Shown in pieces: positions 10,037 through 20,075 of a stretch of 64,000 nucleotides of DNA. Origin of the DNA: Deltaproteobacteria bacterium. Lineage in GTDB: Bacteria > JAGRBM01 > JAHCIT01. Below the pieces are notes generated by a model. That model saw only the letters and a program-made list of their open reading frames with translations. It did no database searches and was not told the origin of the DNA. Positions within the stretch are counted from its first letter, which is position 1, and every line of letters begins with the position of its first letter. A program made the position numbers and the translations under genes. Location: the NCBI GenBank assembly GCA_026129095.1, contig JAHCIT010000001.1:434245-498244 (forward strand), in the 5' to 3' direction.

Positions 10037-11236
10037 CTATCCCGGCACTACGCGGAGTGCCTGTTCCAGATCGTCAATCAGATCCTGCGTATCCTCGACG
10101 CCCACGGCATAGCGGACAAGCTGGTCGGAAATACCAACTGCCTGCCGTTCCTCAGTCGAGAGCTCATAAAAGCTCATCAATGAGGGTTGCTCGACAAGAC
10201 TCTCCGTGCCACCCAGTGATGGTGCGATATAGGGAATCTGGCAGGCATCGATGAACCTGGATATCTGCTCCAGACTGGCCTTCACCTCGAATGACACCAC
10301 ACCACCAAAGCCTTTCATTTGTGCAGCTGCAACCTTGTGGTTGTGATGGCTTTCCAGCCCCGGATAGTAAACCTGGGCTATCTTGGGATGCTTTTCCAGA
10401 TAACGGGCAATAGCCAGAGCCGATTCGTTCTGGCGGACCATACGGAGCGGGAAGGTCTTGAGCCCCCGGATCAGCAGATAGGCTGCCTGTGGATCTGGCA
10501 CACCACCCATGACGCCCTGGAATTTCCGGATACCATCCACGAAATCACGCTTTCCGCAGATGACTCCGGCAAGCAGGTCGTTATGCCCACCCAGATATTT
10601 CGTGGCTGAGTGCATAACCAGATCGACCCCGTAGTCGAGCGGGGTCTGGTTCAGCGGCGTGGCGAATGTAGAATCAATAATCACCTTGATCCGGTGGCGG
10701 CGGGCGATATCCACCACCTTGGGCAGATCAATAACGTTCATGTAGGGATTGGTCGGTGACTCTGAGAATAGCAGCTTAGTCTTCGGTGTAATGGCCTTTT
10801 CCAGTGCCTCATAGTCACGGGGATCAACAACCGAGGTCTCTACACCGAACTTCGCCAATGTCTGCAGACAGAACTGCCGGGTACGCCGGTAAGAATCAGC
10901 TGTCAGGATCATGTGGTCGCCGCTCTTAAGCAGGGCCAGAAGCGTGGATGTCACGGCGTTCATGCCGGAAGCAAACAAAAGCGCGTCTTCAGCGTGGTCG
11001 AGCGCAGCGAGCTTCATTTCCGCAGTACGGGTCGTGGGGTTGCCGTACCGGCCATATTCCATCCGGTCGAGCTTGCCTTCCATATAGTCACACAGCTCCT
11101 GCGTGTTTTCGAACACGTAGGTCGAAGCATGATAAACCGCTGTTGAAATCGAGTGAGCCGCTTTCTTGCGCGGCTCGCCGCCATGAACAGCAAGCGTAGA
11201 AATTCCTGGTTTCTTGTCACTCATATTGATGCTCAT
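10037..11236 (-). CDS. Cystathionine gamma-synthase/lyase-family PLP enzyme (trans-sulfuration)
   Basis: A Cys/Met-metabolism PLP enzyme. The PLP lysine lies in MHSATKYLGGHNDLLAG, and the family phrases YGRYGNPTTR, HAEDALLFASGMNA and SLGGTESLVEQP are present. It could be cystathionine gamma-synthase, beta/gamma-lyase or O-succinyl/acetylhomoserine sulfhydrylase; sequence by eye does not separate these. It follows threonine synthase by 29 bases in the same direction, consistent with homoserine-derived amino acid synthesis. The start at 11236 (MSINMSDKK) has GGGGA just upstream; a second ATG lies at 11224. Confidence 0.9.
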   Translation of the reverse strand: MSINMSDKKPGISTLAVHGGEPRKKAAHSISTAVYHASTYVFENTQELCDYMEGKLDRMEYGRYGNPTTRTAEMKLAALDHAEDALLFASGMNAVTSTLLALLKSGDHMILTADSYRRTRQFCLQTLAKFGVETSVVDPRDYEALEKAITPKTKLLFSESPTNPYMNVIDLPKVVDIARRHRIKVIIDSTFATPLNQTPLDYGVDLVMHSATKYLGGHNDLLAGVICGKRDFVDGIRKFQGVMGGVPDPQAAYLLIRGLKTFPLRMVRQNESALAIARYLEKHPKIAQVYYPGLESHHNHKVAAAQMKGFGGVVSFEVKASLEQISRFIDACQIPYIAPSLGGTESLVEQPSLMSFYELSTEERQAVGISDQLVRYAVGVEDTQDLIDDLEQALRVVPG

Positions 11237-11265
11237 TATCCCCGGCAAAGAACGAACTGGACGGA

Positions 11266-12681
<1,416 letters not shown>

Positions 12682-12728
12682 CTATCACGTAGAACCTGCG
12701 GTGCAAGCGCGGGATGATCCCGCCCCGT

Positions 12729-13595
12729 TCATGGCAACGTAAAGACGCTCGCCTCAACCTTCACTTTATGGGCGAGCTTGACCGCACTCTTGTCGGATGC
12801 GGTTCCCAGCCCTGATGGCACTTCTACAGCCGGTAGCTTCACGCTCGGTTCAATTTCAACAGGCCCTTCCTGACCTTCGGCAAGCTGGAGAGCCCAACAG
12901 CCATCGTGCGTGGAATCCATTGCCAGCGACTGCGAAAAGAACGAATAGCGTGGACCGTGGCGGTCCAGCAGGGAGGCGTGGCCTTCCTTCCAGTGGCCAT
13001 GCCGGGCGGTTTCACCAGTGGCGGGATTAAAGATGTACTGGCAGCCCTGTGCATCCTCGGGATCAAGATCGGCAGCCTTGGCCTGGGTGATATCCTCGGA
13101 AGTGACTATAAACTCCCTCCGGATCCACCGGTGACGCGGCGTGCGACGAGGAGCAAGCTTGGTCCCTTCTACCAGCACCTGCCCAACACGCAGATCAAGA
13201 TCGTAACAGCGGCCAGCCGTCAGCAGCCACGATTCCGATGTCCAGGTCTTATCCGGGTGGGCAATGTTGACGCCGAAGATCACCTTCGTTTCCTGGTGAA
13301 AAGTATAAAATGCGGCCCGGAGCTCATCCTGAAACAGCTGAAAGTCGCCGGACCTGAGTCCGACAAATCCGCCGGGGAACAGGAAATATTCCGGCATGAA
13401 GCCAAGCCGGCGGGCCATGCTCAGCACAATGGCCGACAGAATGAATGTCTGTCCGCGAACGGCCCCCTGGCTTGCGGGGGTAGATGCGACAGTCTGCCGC
13501 TCACCAAAGGCACCATCCGAAAGATCGAGGCCTTGGGCCATACCACGGGAAATCGTGGTAGTTTCAGCGCGACCGGTAACGCAGCAAATGTTCAT
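12729..13595 (-). CDS. Conserved-looking hypothetical protein, possibly a degenerate nitrilase-fold protein
   Basis: A 288-residue cytoplasmic protein. Residues 69-80 (EYFLFPGGFVGL) and 130-136 (CYDLDLR) resemble the FPE...G and catalytic-Cys CYDLRFP segments of the carbon-nitrogen hydrolase superfamily, in the right order and roughly the right spacing. The position expected to hold the catalytic Glu is Gly, and no Lys partner is obvious. If homologous it may be non-hydrolytic. AGAGGG lies about 11 bases before the ATG. A long antisense frame on the plus strand looks less like a protein. Confidence 0.6.
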   Translation of the reverse strand: MNICCVTGRAETTTISRGMAQGLDLSDGAFGERQTVASTPASQGAVRGQTFILSAIVLSMARRLGFMPEYFLFPGGFVGLRSGDFQLFQDELRAAFYTFHQETKVIFGVNIAHPDKTWTSESWLLTAGRCYDLDLRVGQVLVEGTKLAPRRTPRHRWIRREFIVTSEDITQAKAADLDPEDAQGCQYIFNPATGETARHGHWKEGHASLLDRHGPRYSFFSQSLAMDSTHDGCWALQLAEGQEGPVEIEPSVKLPAVEVPSGLGTASDKSAVKLAHKVKVEASVFTLP

Positions 13596-13790
13596 GGTGT
13601 ATTCAACCCTCTGTTAATGAATGACGGGTGCAGGAAAGAGCCCGATTCGTCCCGCCCGGAACACCGGGGGAGGTTGGCTAACACCCTCCATGAGGGAGGG
13701 TCAATAGGCGCTAACGCGAAGACCCCCAAACACCGAAACGGGCTAATCCGCTGGAATGCCTCCAGCCCCATTAAATTCCGTCATCAGATG

Positions 13791-14162
13791 CTATTTTTCA
13801 GGGGAATCTGGTGACTCTGCGGCTATCTGAGCCGCTGTGCTTGATCCAGCAACCGGAGATCTGGGCTGCGCGTCCTTGGCGTCACCACCCAAATTCACCC
13901 GTTCTTTCAGCTCCTTACCGACCTTGAAGAACGGGAGCCGCTTGTTCGCAACGCTTATGGCTTCGCCGGTTTTGGGATTACGGCCCGTATAGGCACCATA
14001 GTACCGGTTTTCGAACGAACCAAAGCCGCGAATCTCAATACGCTCGTTATTCTTGAGCGCCTCGACCATCTGATCGAAGATGAGATTGACGACCTTTTCC
14101 GCCTTGATCAGCGGCAGGTTGTGCCTTTCGGCCAGTGCCTGGATGAGCTCTGACTTATTCAT
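13791..14162 (-). CDS. hup: HU-family nucleoid-associated DNA-binding protein with an extended tail
   Basis: Small basic protein that bends and packs DNA. It starts MNKSELIQALAERHNLPL, carries the DNA-binding arm signature GFGSFENRYYGAYTGRNPKTGE, and ends the standard fold at about residue 92. A further 30 residues rich in Ser, Ala and Pro (from GGDAKDAQ on) are an extra, probably disordered, tail. HU and IHF cannot be told apart reliably by eye; the arm sequence is compatible with either. It has its own sigma70-type promoter (14189-14216). Confidence 0.95.
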   Translation of the reverse strand: MNKSELIQALAERHNLPLIKAEKVVNLIFDQMVEALKNNERIEIRGFGSFENRYYGAYTGRNPKTGEAISVANKRLPFFKVGKELKERVNLGGDAKDAQPRSPVAGSSTAAQIAAESPDSPEK

Positions 14163-14188
14163 TACACCAAATACCTAATTATCTTGTA

Positions 14189-14216
14189 ATTATCCTAGGT
14201 TACGGAGACCTGTCAA
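14189..14216 (-). promoter_or_regulatory. Sigma70-type promoter of the HU gene
   Basis: On the minus strand a perfect -35 TTGACA (14211-14216) is followed after 16 bases by a -10 GATAAT (14189-14194). The start of transcription would fall about 20 bases before the HU ATG. This is the best housekeeping-type promoter seen in the window, as expected for an abundant nucleoid protein. Confidence 0.65.
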
Positions 14217-14371
14217 GCGGACTTTTTATTGCCCGGTTTCTCAAATATCCAGAATGACTAAAGAAACCCGGGAAAATGGCTCCAGAAGCTCAAAAAGCCG
14301 CAAATTCCTGAATTTACAGGGAGTTGGCCTGATCCGAACCCTACATCAGAACATCCGGATACATTTCGGCC

Positions 14372-16513
14372 TCAATCCGGAAGAATACGGAATTCGACAC
14401 GCCGGTTACGGGCACGCTTAAGCTCCGTATCGTCCGGAACTACCAGCGGAACGCTTTCTCCATAACCGACAGCCGTGAGGCGGCCCTGCTCGATTCCGCC
14501 CCGCTCGATCAGCCAGTTACGTACCGAATCCGCCCGGGCCTGGGAAAGTTTCCGGTTTACCGCATCAGAACCGCGGGTATCAGTATGGCCGCCGATCTCT
14601 ACCCGGAGCTTGGGGTTTTCGCGCAGCATCTCGGCCACTTCACTCAAGATCGGGAAGGACTGCTCAAGTATCGCCGCCTTTCCGGTCACGAACAGGATCA
14701 TTTGCCCGATCTCCAGCCGGTCATCTTTCACTTCGACCATCCGTTTACGTTCAATAACCGGCTTCTTCTTCAGGACGAAGTCGTGAACCAGTATCTGATC
14801 CGCCACAAGCCCGAACTTGAAGGTTTCATCAAAGTAACCGACGGCCGATGCGGTAGCTGAGTACTGTCCCGGCGAGAAAGTGAACCGGAAGGCTCCTATG
14901 CCAGCCTCGGTTTCGGTCCGTTCAGAACGGCCATCCATACGAACTACACCCGCAACCAGATTTCCGTCTTCATCGCGCACAGTACCCTGGAAAACTGCCA
15001 TTTCCGGCGGTGCTTCCTTCGGACGCTGCAGGAGACATTCAGTCAAGGTTGTCTGTCCGGCGATGACTTCGACCGTTACCCGACCGGGCATCGGATATCC
15101 CTGGTAATGACACTCGACCTCGACCGGCCCAGCCTCAAATTCATAGCTTGTGAACGCACCCGTATCCTTGTCGGTGATCTGGTCGGTCAGACCACGGTCG
15201 GGATAGCGGACCATGGCCCGTCCAATCGGCTCGAACGTATCCTTGTCGCGCACATACCCAGCGATCTTGCCTTTGGTAACCGCAATGATCTGCCGCTCTT
15301 GCGGTTCAATCAGCGGTATGGGAGGCGGAGGCGGTTCAGGCAGTCCGAGGTAAGCTACCTGGAGAATAAGATTCCAGTCCGGATCAATGGCTATCTGCGG
15401 GTTGGGATTCTGCACCAAGGCGAATTCGCTCCCGACAGAAGCCACAAACTGCTTGGTCGGATAAAACCGAACGCCCAGTCCAAGCCGTTGCGGCGACTGC
15501 CCGAAATTGAAACCGGGTGGGCCGCCAGTAATGCCATCCATCCCCCACTCGAGGAAGAACGTAAGGTAGCGACGAATCACATACTCGCCACCCAGGCGAA
15601 TCGGTATCAGGTTGGAATCAGGGCGATGCAATGCGAACCGGAGAATAGTGTTGGTCGGGTCAGCTCGCGGATCAGGATTGCCACCAGGAGTAGTCGCCGG
15701 CAGAAAGGTGCGGGTGCCCTTGTATCCGTTCCACTGGTATCCGAGGTTCAGGTGAAACCGGAGAGGCAGATTTCGCTGGGTCGGGTCAATATCGCTGGGT
15801 GCCGCGACATCCCATGTTCCACCCACACTGACTTCATAGGATGTCTGTCCGAATTTGAGTCCGATGTTATTCACTTCGGACGGTACCTGCATGAACAGCC
15901 CCAGATAGCCTGAAAAGTCGCGTTTGTGATCCTCATTTGGATTGGTGAACGAAAGCTTGAGACCAGCATTCATGCCTGTAATCTGGACCAGCCGGATCTT
16001 GTCTGGGTCCACAAAAGTGGGGTTGGCACCTGTTACGGTTACACCGGACCACAAGGGCGCGACCGTAACTTCCAAACCTACGCCATAGTCTTCCCAGTCG
16101 ACCGGTTCCCAGTAAGGGACCCAAGAGACGTGAAACGTGCTTGTAAGGCGCTTGGTCTTCGAGTCCGAAAGCAAAAAGCCGTCGGCGACGAATATCTCCG
16201 TGGCGAGACCCAGCGTAAATGTATCACGGGGCATGATTTCAGAAGAATGAGTCCGAAAGAGGCCGACCGATCCCGATATGTCGGGTGCTAGCGGGCGACG
16301 CTGGTTCTGTGCATAAACCGTAGAAGCAGACACTGGAAGCAGCAGGAAGAACAGCGCAAGCCATGCCGCCGCAGCAAGCTCCCGCTTTCCACTGATCCCG
16401 CACCAGTTAACGGTGGGCCTGATGGTTTGGTTCTGGTTATGCACCCGCGTCAGAAATCCCACCCAATATGCCCGGGGTGCTTCACCGAAGTAAAAGCTCT
16501 TGATACGCTTCAA
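14372..16513 (-). CDS. Outer-membrane OmpA-family protein with barrel-like N-domain and carboxypeptidase-regulatory-like modules
   Basis: Predicted envelope protein linking outer membrane and peptidoglycan. A signal-like hydrophobic segment (residues about 45-68, ending STVYAQ) is preceded by an unusual 44-residue basic extension. Residues 70-400 look like a beta-barrel. About 410-580 hold two carboxypeptidase-regulatory-like modules (IAGYVRDKDTFEPIGRAMVR; VFQGTVRDEDGNLVAGVVR). The C-terminal 110 residues are an OmpA peptidoglycan-binding domain with GHTDTRGSDAVNRKLSQARA and RARNRRVEF. The long N-terminus may mean the true start is internal, but no better start codon with a ribosome site was found. 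Function in detail unknown. Confidence 0.85.
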   Translation of the reverse strand: MKRIKSFYFGEAPRAYWVGFLTRVHNQNQTIRPTVNWCGISGKRELAAAAWLALFFLLLPVSASTVYAQNQRRPLAPDISGSVGLFRTHSSEIMPRDTFTLGLATEIFVADGFLLSDSKTKRLTSTFHVSWVPYWEPVDWEDYGVGLEVTVAPLWSGVTVTGANPTFVDPDKIRLVQITGMNAGLKLSFTNPNEDHKRDFSGYLGLFMQVPSEVNNIGLKFGQTSYEVSVGGTWDVAAPSDIDPTQRNLPLRFHLNLGYQWNGYKGTRTFLPATTPGGNPDPRADPTNTILRFALHRPDSNLIPIRLGGEYVIRRYLTFFLEWGMDGITGGPPGFNFGQSPQRLGLGVRFYPTKQFVASVGSEFALVQNPNPQIAIDPDWNLILQVAYLGLPEPPPPPIPLIEPQERQIIAVTKGKIAGYVRDKDTFEPIGRAMVRYPDRGLTDQITDKDTGAFTSYEFEAGPVEVECHYQGYPMPGRVTVEVIAGQTTLTECLLQRPKEAPPEMAVFQGTVRDEDGNLVAGVVRMDGRSERTETEAGIGAFRFTFSPGQYSATASAVGYFDETFKFGLVADQILVHDFVLKKKPVIERKRMVEVKDDRLEIGQMILFVTGKAAILEQSFPILSEVAEMLRENPKLRVEIGGHTDTRGSDAVNRKLSQARADSVRNWLIERGGIEQGRLTAVGYGESVPLVVPDDTELKRARNRRVEFRILPD

Positions 16514-16804
16514 CCGGCGAACCCTCGGACCCGTTGCTCCCGATATCGAGCGACAACCTTAGGTTGCCCTATGGCGGAAGTCAGATACCACTATTAATAC
16601 CCTTAAACTCTAGGAGCCGGGAAAAGCTCCGGGCAACGAAAAACTTGTAAATGCAGGTAGTTATGTTGCAGCTACAAATGCCGGGAATCAGTCGCAAGCC
16701 GCACATCATGACGCTGCGCGTTAGCTTGACGTGATCAATATTGCCGAGATAAACTGGGCCGCAGCAAACGCTGCGCCCCGGAAATAGCACAACCGGAAAC
16801 TGCG

Positions 16805-17254
16805 CTATTCTGCCGCAGTTCCGCTTTCATCCACCGGGACCGCATCTGCCGCCCCTGTATCCCCAGCCGGGGCGGCCTCAGTCGAAGCCCCGGCCGCACC
16901 TTCCAGAAGCCGTGCCACTTCGGCCCGTGCTCCTTCCGTGTGAATACTGATGTCAGTCATCGACCGGGCTTCCAGAACCACAAATACCGCAAAAATCCCC
17001 AAGAACAGCACTGGCGCGGCCGCAATGGCTGCCAGTTTTCTGGGCTCCCACTTGAGATGCATGTATATCCTGGCAACCAGATAGGCCTTCAGCGCGGCCA
17101 TCCCGACAAGCGAAATCACCATAATGGCGCCACGCATGTAAATGGCTGCAGCCACTTCAGCGATTGTCAGTACAAACAGGGCGCCCCATATGGCCATGTA
17201 AGTCTGGGTGTAATCATGGGCCTCTGCATGCTGCTGGGTTGCGGATTCAGACAC
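16805..17254 (-). CDS. Cytochrome c oxidase subunit IV-like membrane protein
   Basis: The family core has three membrane helices: YMAIWGALFVLTIAEVAAA, ISLVGMAALKAYLVARIYMHLKWEP, and AIAAAPVLFLGIFAVFVVLE. This is the prokaryotic subunit IV (COX4-pro/CyoD-like) pattern. An Ala/Glu-rich tail of about 50 residues follows the third helix. The open frame runs back into the subunit III gene, but GTG 17254 with GGGAGAAAATACC in front is the likely start (149 residues), leaving 37 bases after subunit III. It acts in the terminal oxidase of the aerobic respiratory chain. Confidence 0.85.
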   Translation of the reverse strand: MSESATQQHAEAHDYTQTYMAIWGALFVLTIAEVAAAIYMRGAIMVISLVGMAALKAYLVARIYMHLKWEPRKLAAIAAAPVLFLGIFAVFVVLEARSMTDISIHTEGARAEVARLLEGAAGASTEAAPAGDTGAADAVPVDESGTAAE

Positions 17255-17291
17255 GGTATTTTCTCCCTGGAATGGTGGTTCGCCGGAACAT

Positions 17292-17954
17292 TCAGATGAG
17301 GTAGACAAACGTGAAAACGAGAATCCAGACGAGATCAACGAAGTGCCAAAAAAGGCCTGCCACTTCAACCGCCTGGTAGTTGTCTTCGGTAAACTTGCCA
17401 CTCATCGCACGAAGCGTAATGACGATCAGGTATACAACACCGGAAAATACGTGCATCCCATGGAACCCCGTCAGGGCATAGAAGGTCGAACCAAAGAGAT
17501 GATTCGTCAGCGTAATGCCCTCACCAATCAGATGTGCGTACTCATAAACCTGGCACCCCAGGAAAAAGATTCCGCCGCCCACAGTAACCCATAGCCAGCG
17601 CACAAGCCCCGCCTGATCACCCCGCTGGATGGCGGCGATCGAGAGCACCATCGAGACGCTTGAGCAGATCAGGATGAACGTCATGATGGAAGTAAGCGTA
17701 ATGCCGAGAACATAGTGCGGAATCGGCCAGTTGAACTTGAGGGCACTCCAGTTGGCAGTCTCGGTGAAAAATTCAGCGCCCAGAGCCTCGGGCAGCGGAA
17801 TATGGGTATAGCGGATCAGAAAATAAGCACCGATCAGGCCGCCGAACCACATGGCATCCGAGCCTAGATACAGCCACATTCCCATCTTGAGGTTACGGAC
17901 CGGCGCAAATCGTTCAAACTGCTCGCCCGGAACCTTTGCCACACCTGCTGACAT
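17292..17954 (-). CDS. ctaE: Cytochrome c oxidase subunit III
   Basis: Haem-copper oxidase subunit III: five to six membrane helices, with KMGMWLYLGSDAMWFGGLIGAYFLIRY at the N-terminus and the hallmark TGFHGMHVFSGVVYL and VEVAGLFWHFVDLVWILVFTFVYLI at the end. It stabilises the catalytic core and proton uptake. At 220 residues it is the short bacterial form. It is followed by subunit IV. Subunits I and II, normally upstream, are not here; the upstream neighbour on this strand is moeA, 119 bases away. Confidence 0.95.
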   Translation of the reverse strand: MSAGVAKVPGEQFERFAPVRNLKMGMWLYLGSDAMWFGGLIGAYFLIRYTHIPLPEALGAEFFTETANWSALKFNWPIPHYVLGITLTSIMTFILICSSVSMVLSIAAIQRGDQAGLVRWLWVTVGGGIFFLGCQVYEYAHLIGEGITLTNHLFGSTFYALTGFHGMHVFSGVVYLIVITLRAMSGKFTEDNYQAVEVAGLFWHFVDLVWILVFTFVYLI

Positions 17955-18073
17955 TATCTTCTTCCCCTCGCCGGAAAAACGTATAAAAACCGGCCGGTCT
18001 AACCCGCACCTGAGCTACCGCCGGATGCCCCTAGCTACAACGGGAACAGCCACAGGGCAAGAGGGGGTTCTAC

Positions 18074-19345
18074 CTATGGCATAACTGATGTTTCGGCGAG
18101 ATCCAGCGCTCCTGGATCGGTCACATAAACATTCACCAGTTGGCCCGGCAAAGGTGTCTCCTCATTCTCGCCAATCACAATAAGCCCATTGGACCGGGCC
18201 AGCGCCGACACCACAGCCGACGACTGGATGCCCGCTGAACTGACAACCAGTCCACTGCCCTCGCGGGAAACTACCGCCCGGAGAAAGTAGGTTATACCGG
18301 GTTTGGTCTTTACTGTTCCGTCGAGTTTCGCCTGAACGAGGGGTGGAAACACCACTCTCTCTCCTTTCATCCGGCGGATCGCCGGGCGAGCGTACATTTC
18401 GTAACAAACCAGACAGGAAACCGGGTTACCCGGAAGGCCAAAAAACGGCTTGCTGGCCGCTCCCCCCTTGAGCCAGCCAAAAGTCATCGGGGCACCGGGG
18501 CGCTGTTTCACTTTCCAGAAATCCAGTTCCAGTCCTGCCTGTGTGAGCGCGTCGTGGACAAGGTCATAATCACCCACGGACACTCCAGCCGTGGAAACTA
18601 CCACATCCACCGAGTCCCTGAGCTCAAGCACCCGGTCCCGAATTTTTTCCAGCTGGTCAGGAATAATTCCGCCGTAGGTCACCTCGCTGCCCTCGGCTTC
18701 AAGTGCGGCTTTCAGGGCCCAGGCGTTCGAATTGACAGTTTTCCAGCCGCCCGTGTCCGCGTCAGGTTCCACCAGTTCATCACCAGTGGAAATGATTGCC
18801 ACCTTGGGACGGCGGTGAACCTTTACGAAAGTACGGCCCAAGAGCGCCAGCAGAGCCACTGAACCAGATGCAATCCTGTGTCCAGCTGGGAACACCAGAT
18901 CGCCAGGCTTTATATCTTCACCGGACCGGCGAACATTTTCCCCCGGCCTGGGTGACTGCCGGAACCGGGGGTTTCCGCCAGAAACCTCGACATTTTCCTG
19001 TATGACCACCGCATCGGCGCCTTCGGGAAAAATGCCGCCGGTGAATATCCGATGCGTCTCTCCAGCTTCCAGTCTTTTTTGCGGCATTACGCCAGCGGGA
19101 ATTTCGGCGGTGAGACGAAGCGCGACAGGGTTCGTCTCACTGGCTCCAGCAAGATCGGCCGTTCGCACTGCATATCCATCCATAGCTGAATTGTCCTGCG
19201 GCGGAATTGTGCGAGTCGAGTAAACCGGTTCGTAGAGAATACGGCCGCCGGCAGAACCCAGCTGAACTGTCTCCCCCGGCAATGGCTTCACCTGGGATAC
19301 AATCCGGTTCTGCGCTTCGCCTACATGCAAACGCCCATCAGCCAT
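18074..19345 (-). CDS. moeA: Molybdopterin molybdenumtransferase MoeA
   Basis: Inserts molybdate into adenylylated molybdopterin to finish Moco. Domain order is typical: an N-terminal region with MDGYAVRTADL, the MoCF-binding domain with AIISTGDEL, VVSTAGVSVGDYDLV and PFFGLPGNPVSCLVCYEMYARPAI, and a C-terminal beta-barrel (from about residue 335). At 423 residues it has normal length. No other Moco gene is nearby. It lies between the oxidase genes and a divergent hypothetical gene. Confidence 0.95.
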   Translation of the reverse strand: MADGRLHVGEAQNRIVSQVKPLPGETVQLGSAGGRILYEPVYSTRTIPPQDNSAMDGYAVRTADLAGASETNPVALRLTAEIPAGVMPQKRLEAGETHRIFTGGIFPEGADAVVIQENVEVSGGNPRFRQSPRPGENVRRSGEDIKPGDLVFPAGHRIASGSVALLALLGRTFVKVHRRPKVAIISTGDELVEPDADTGGWKTVNSNAWALKAALEAEGSEVTYGGIIPDQLEKIRDRVLELRDSVDVVVSTAGVSVGDYDLVHDALTQAGLELDFWKVKQRPGAPMTFGWLKGGAASKPFFGLPGNPVSCLVCYEMYARPAIRRMKGERVVFPPLVQAKLDGTVKTKPGITYFLRAVVSREGSGLVVSSAGIQSSAVVSALARSNGLIVIGENEETPLPGQLVNVYVTDPGALDLAETSVMP

Positions 19346-19480
19346 ATCGAAAATCCCCCTTTGCTCATCGTCTTAACCATGAGACCCTGTTTCCTGGTTT
19401 CGCAAGTGGCCCGAAAGGGCAGCACCGGATAATCTAAGGCCGCTGCCACCTGTCAGGGAGACAGCAGGACGGATCCATTT

Positions 19481-20065
19481 ATGACCATGAGCATCCATGA
19501 TTTTTTCCGCGGACGAGATGTGAATATCCGCGAACTGTCGGACTATATCGAGCGCCTTCCATCCACGATCCGGATTGAAGAGGCATGTTCCCTTTCCGGT
19601 GACGAGCAGTCCGCGCTGTGGGAAGTTTCAGCGGGTTTTCGACCGGTAACCATCGAGGATTTCGTACCGGCTTCGGTCCCCGCCATGACACAGGTGATTC
19701 ATCACGGAAAAAATTCGCTGCCTATGTTCAGCCGGTTCCAGAAACGGTTCTGCCGGCCAGATGAACCCGGCTCCACCGAACTATGGGGCTATAACCACCA
19801 GGCCATGGCACCATTTACCGGACCTGGATATTTTGTCACACGCGATGCTCCGGCAGGTGAGGTCGTCATCGATTACCTTAGGGTGCCGCCGAGGAAACCC
19901 CACGGTTGGCCAAAGATTATGCCCAATTCGGCACGGCTCTCGCGGTTTATCTACTACCTCACGCAGGATTTCATGCGCGGAGTGTCCACTCACGTCACCA
20001 TCGGACGGGCCACCCGCAAGGGAAAGCCCATGGATAACTGGTTCGTGCTCTGCCGTGAAGACTGA
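19481..20065 (+). CDS. Conserved-looking hypothetical protein (194 aa)
   Basis: Soluble 194-residue protein without signal peptide or membrane segment. The central part (FQKRFCRPDEPGSTELWGYNHQAMAPFTGPGYF) and the end (HVTIGRATRKGKPMDNWFVLCRED) look like a compact alpha/beta enzyme or binding domain, but I know no family for it. The coding bias (G/C at third positions) supports a real gene. It is divergent from moeA and converges with pepA with 10 bases between stops. Confidence 0.7.
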   Translation: MTMSIHDFFRGRDVNIRELSDYIERLPSTIRIEEACSLSGDEQSALWEVSAGFRPVTIEDFVPASVPAMTQVIHHGKNSLPMFSRFQKRFCRPDEPGSTELWGYNHQAMAPFTGPGYFVTRDAPAGEVVIDYLRVPPRKPHGWPKIMPNSARLSRFIYYLTQDFMRGVSTHVTIGRATRKGKPMDNWFVLCRED

Positions 20066-20075
20066 TTCCCGTGAT

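Noticed and set aside
13681-13701. Hairpin ACCCTCC-ATGA-GGAGGGT as HU terminator
   Set aside because: The stem is fair but no T-run follows on the minus strand.
12906-13814. 302-residue open frame on the plus strand
   Set aside because: Antisense to the 288-residue gene and running into HU; composition is less protein-like than the minus-strand frame.
16581-16790. 69-residue minus-strand frame between the OmpA and oxidase genes
   Set aside because: No ribosome site, unusual Cys-rich composition, no recognisable feature.
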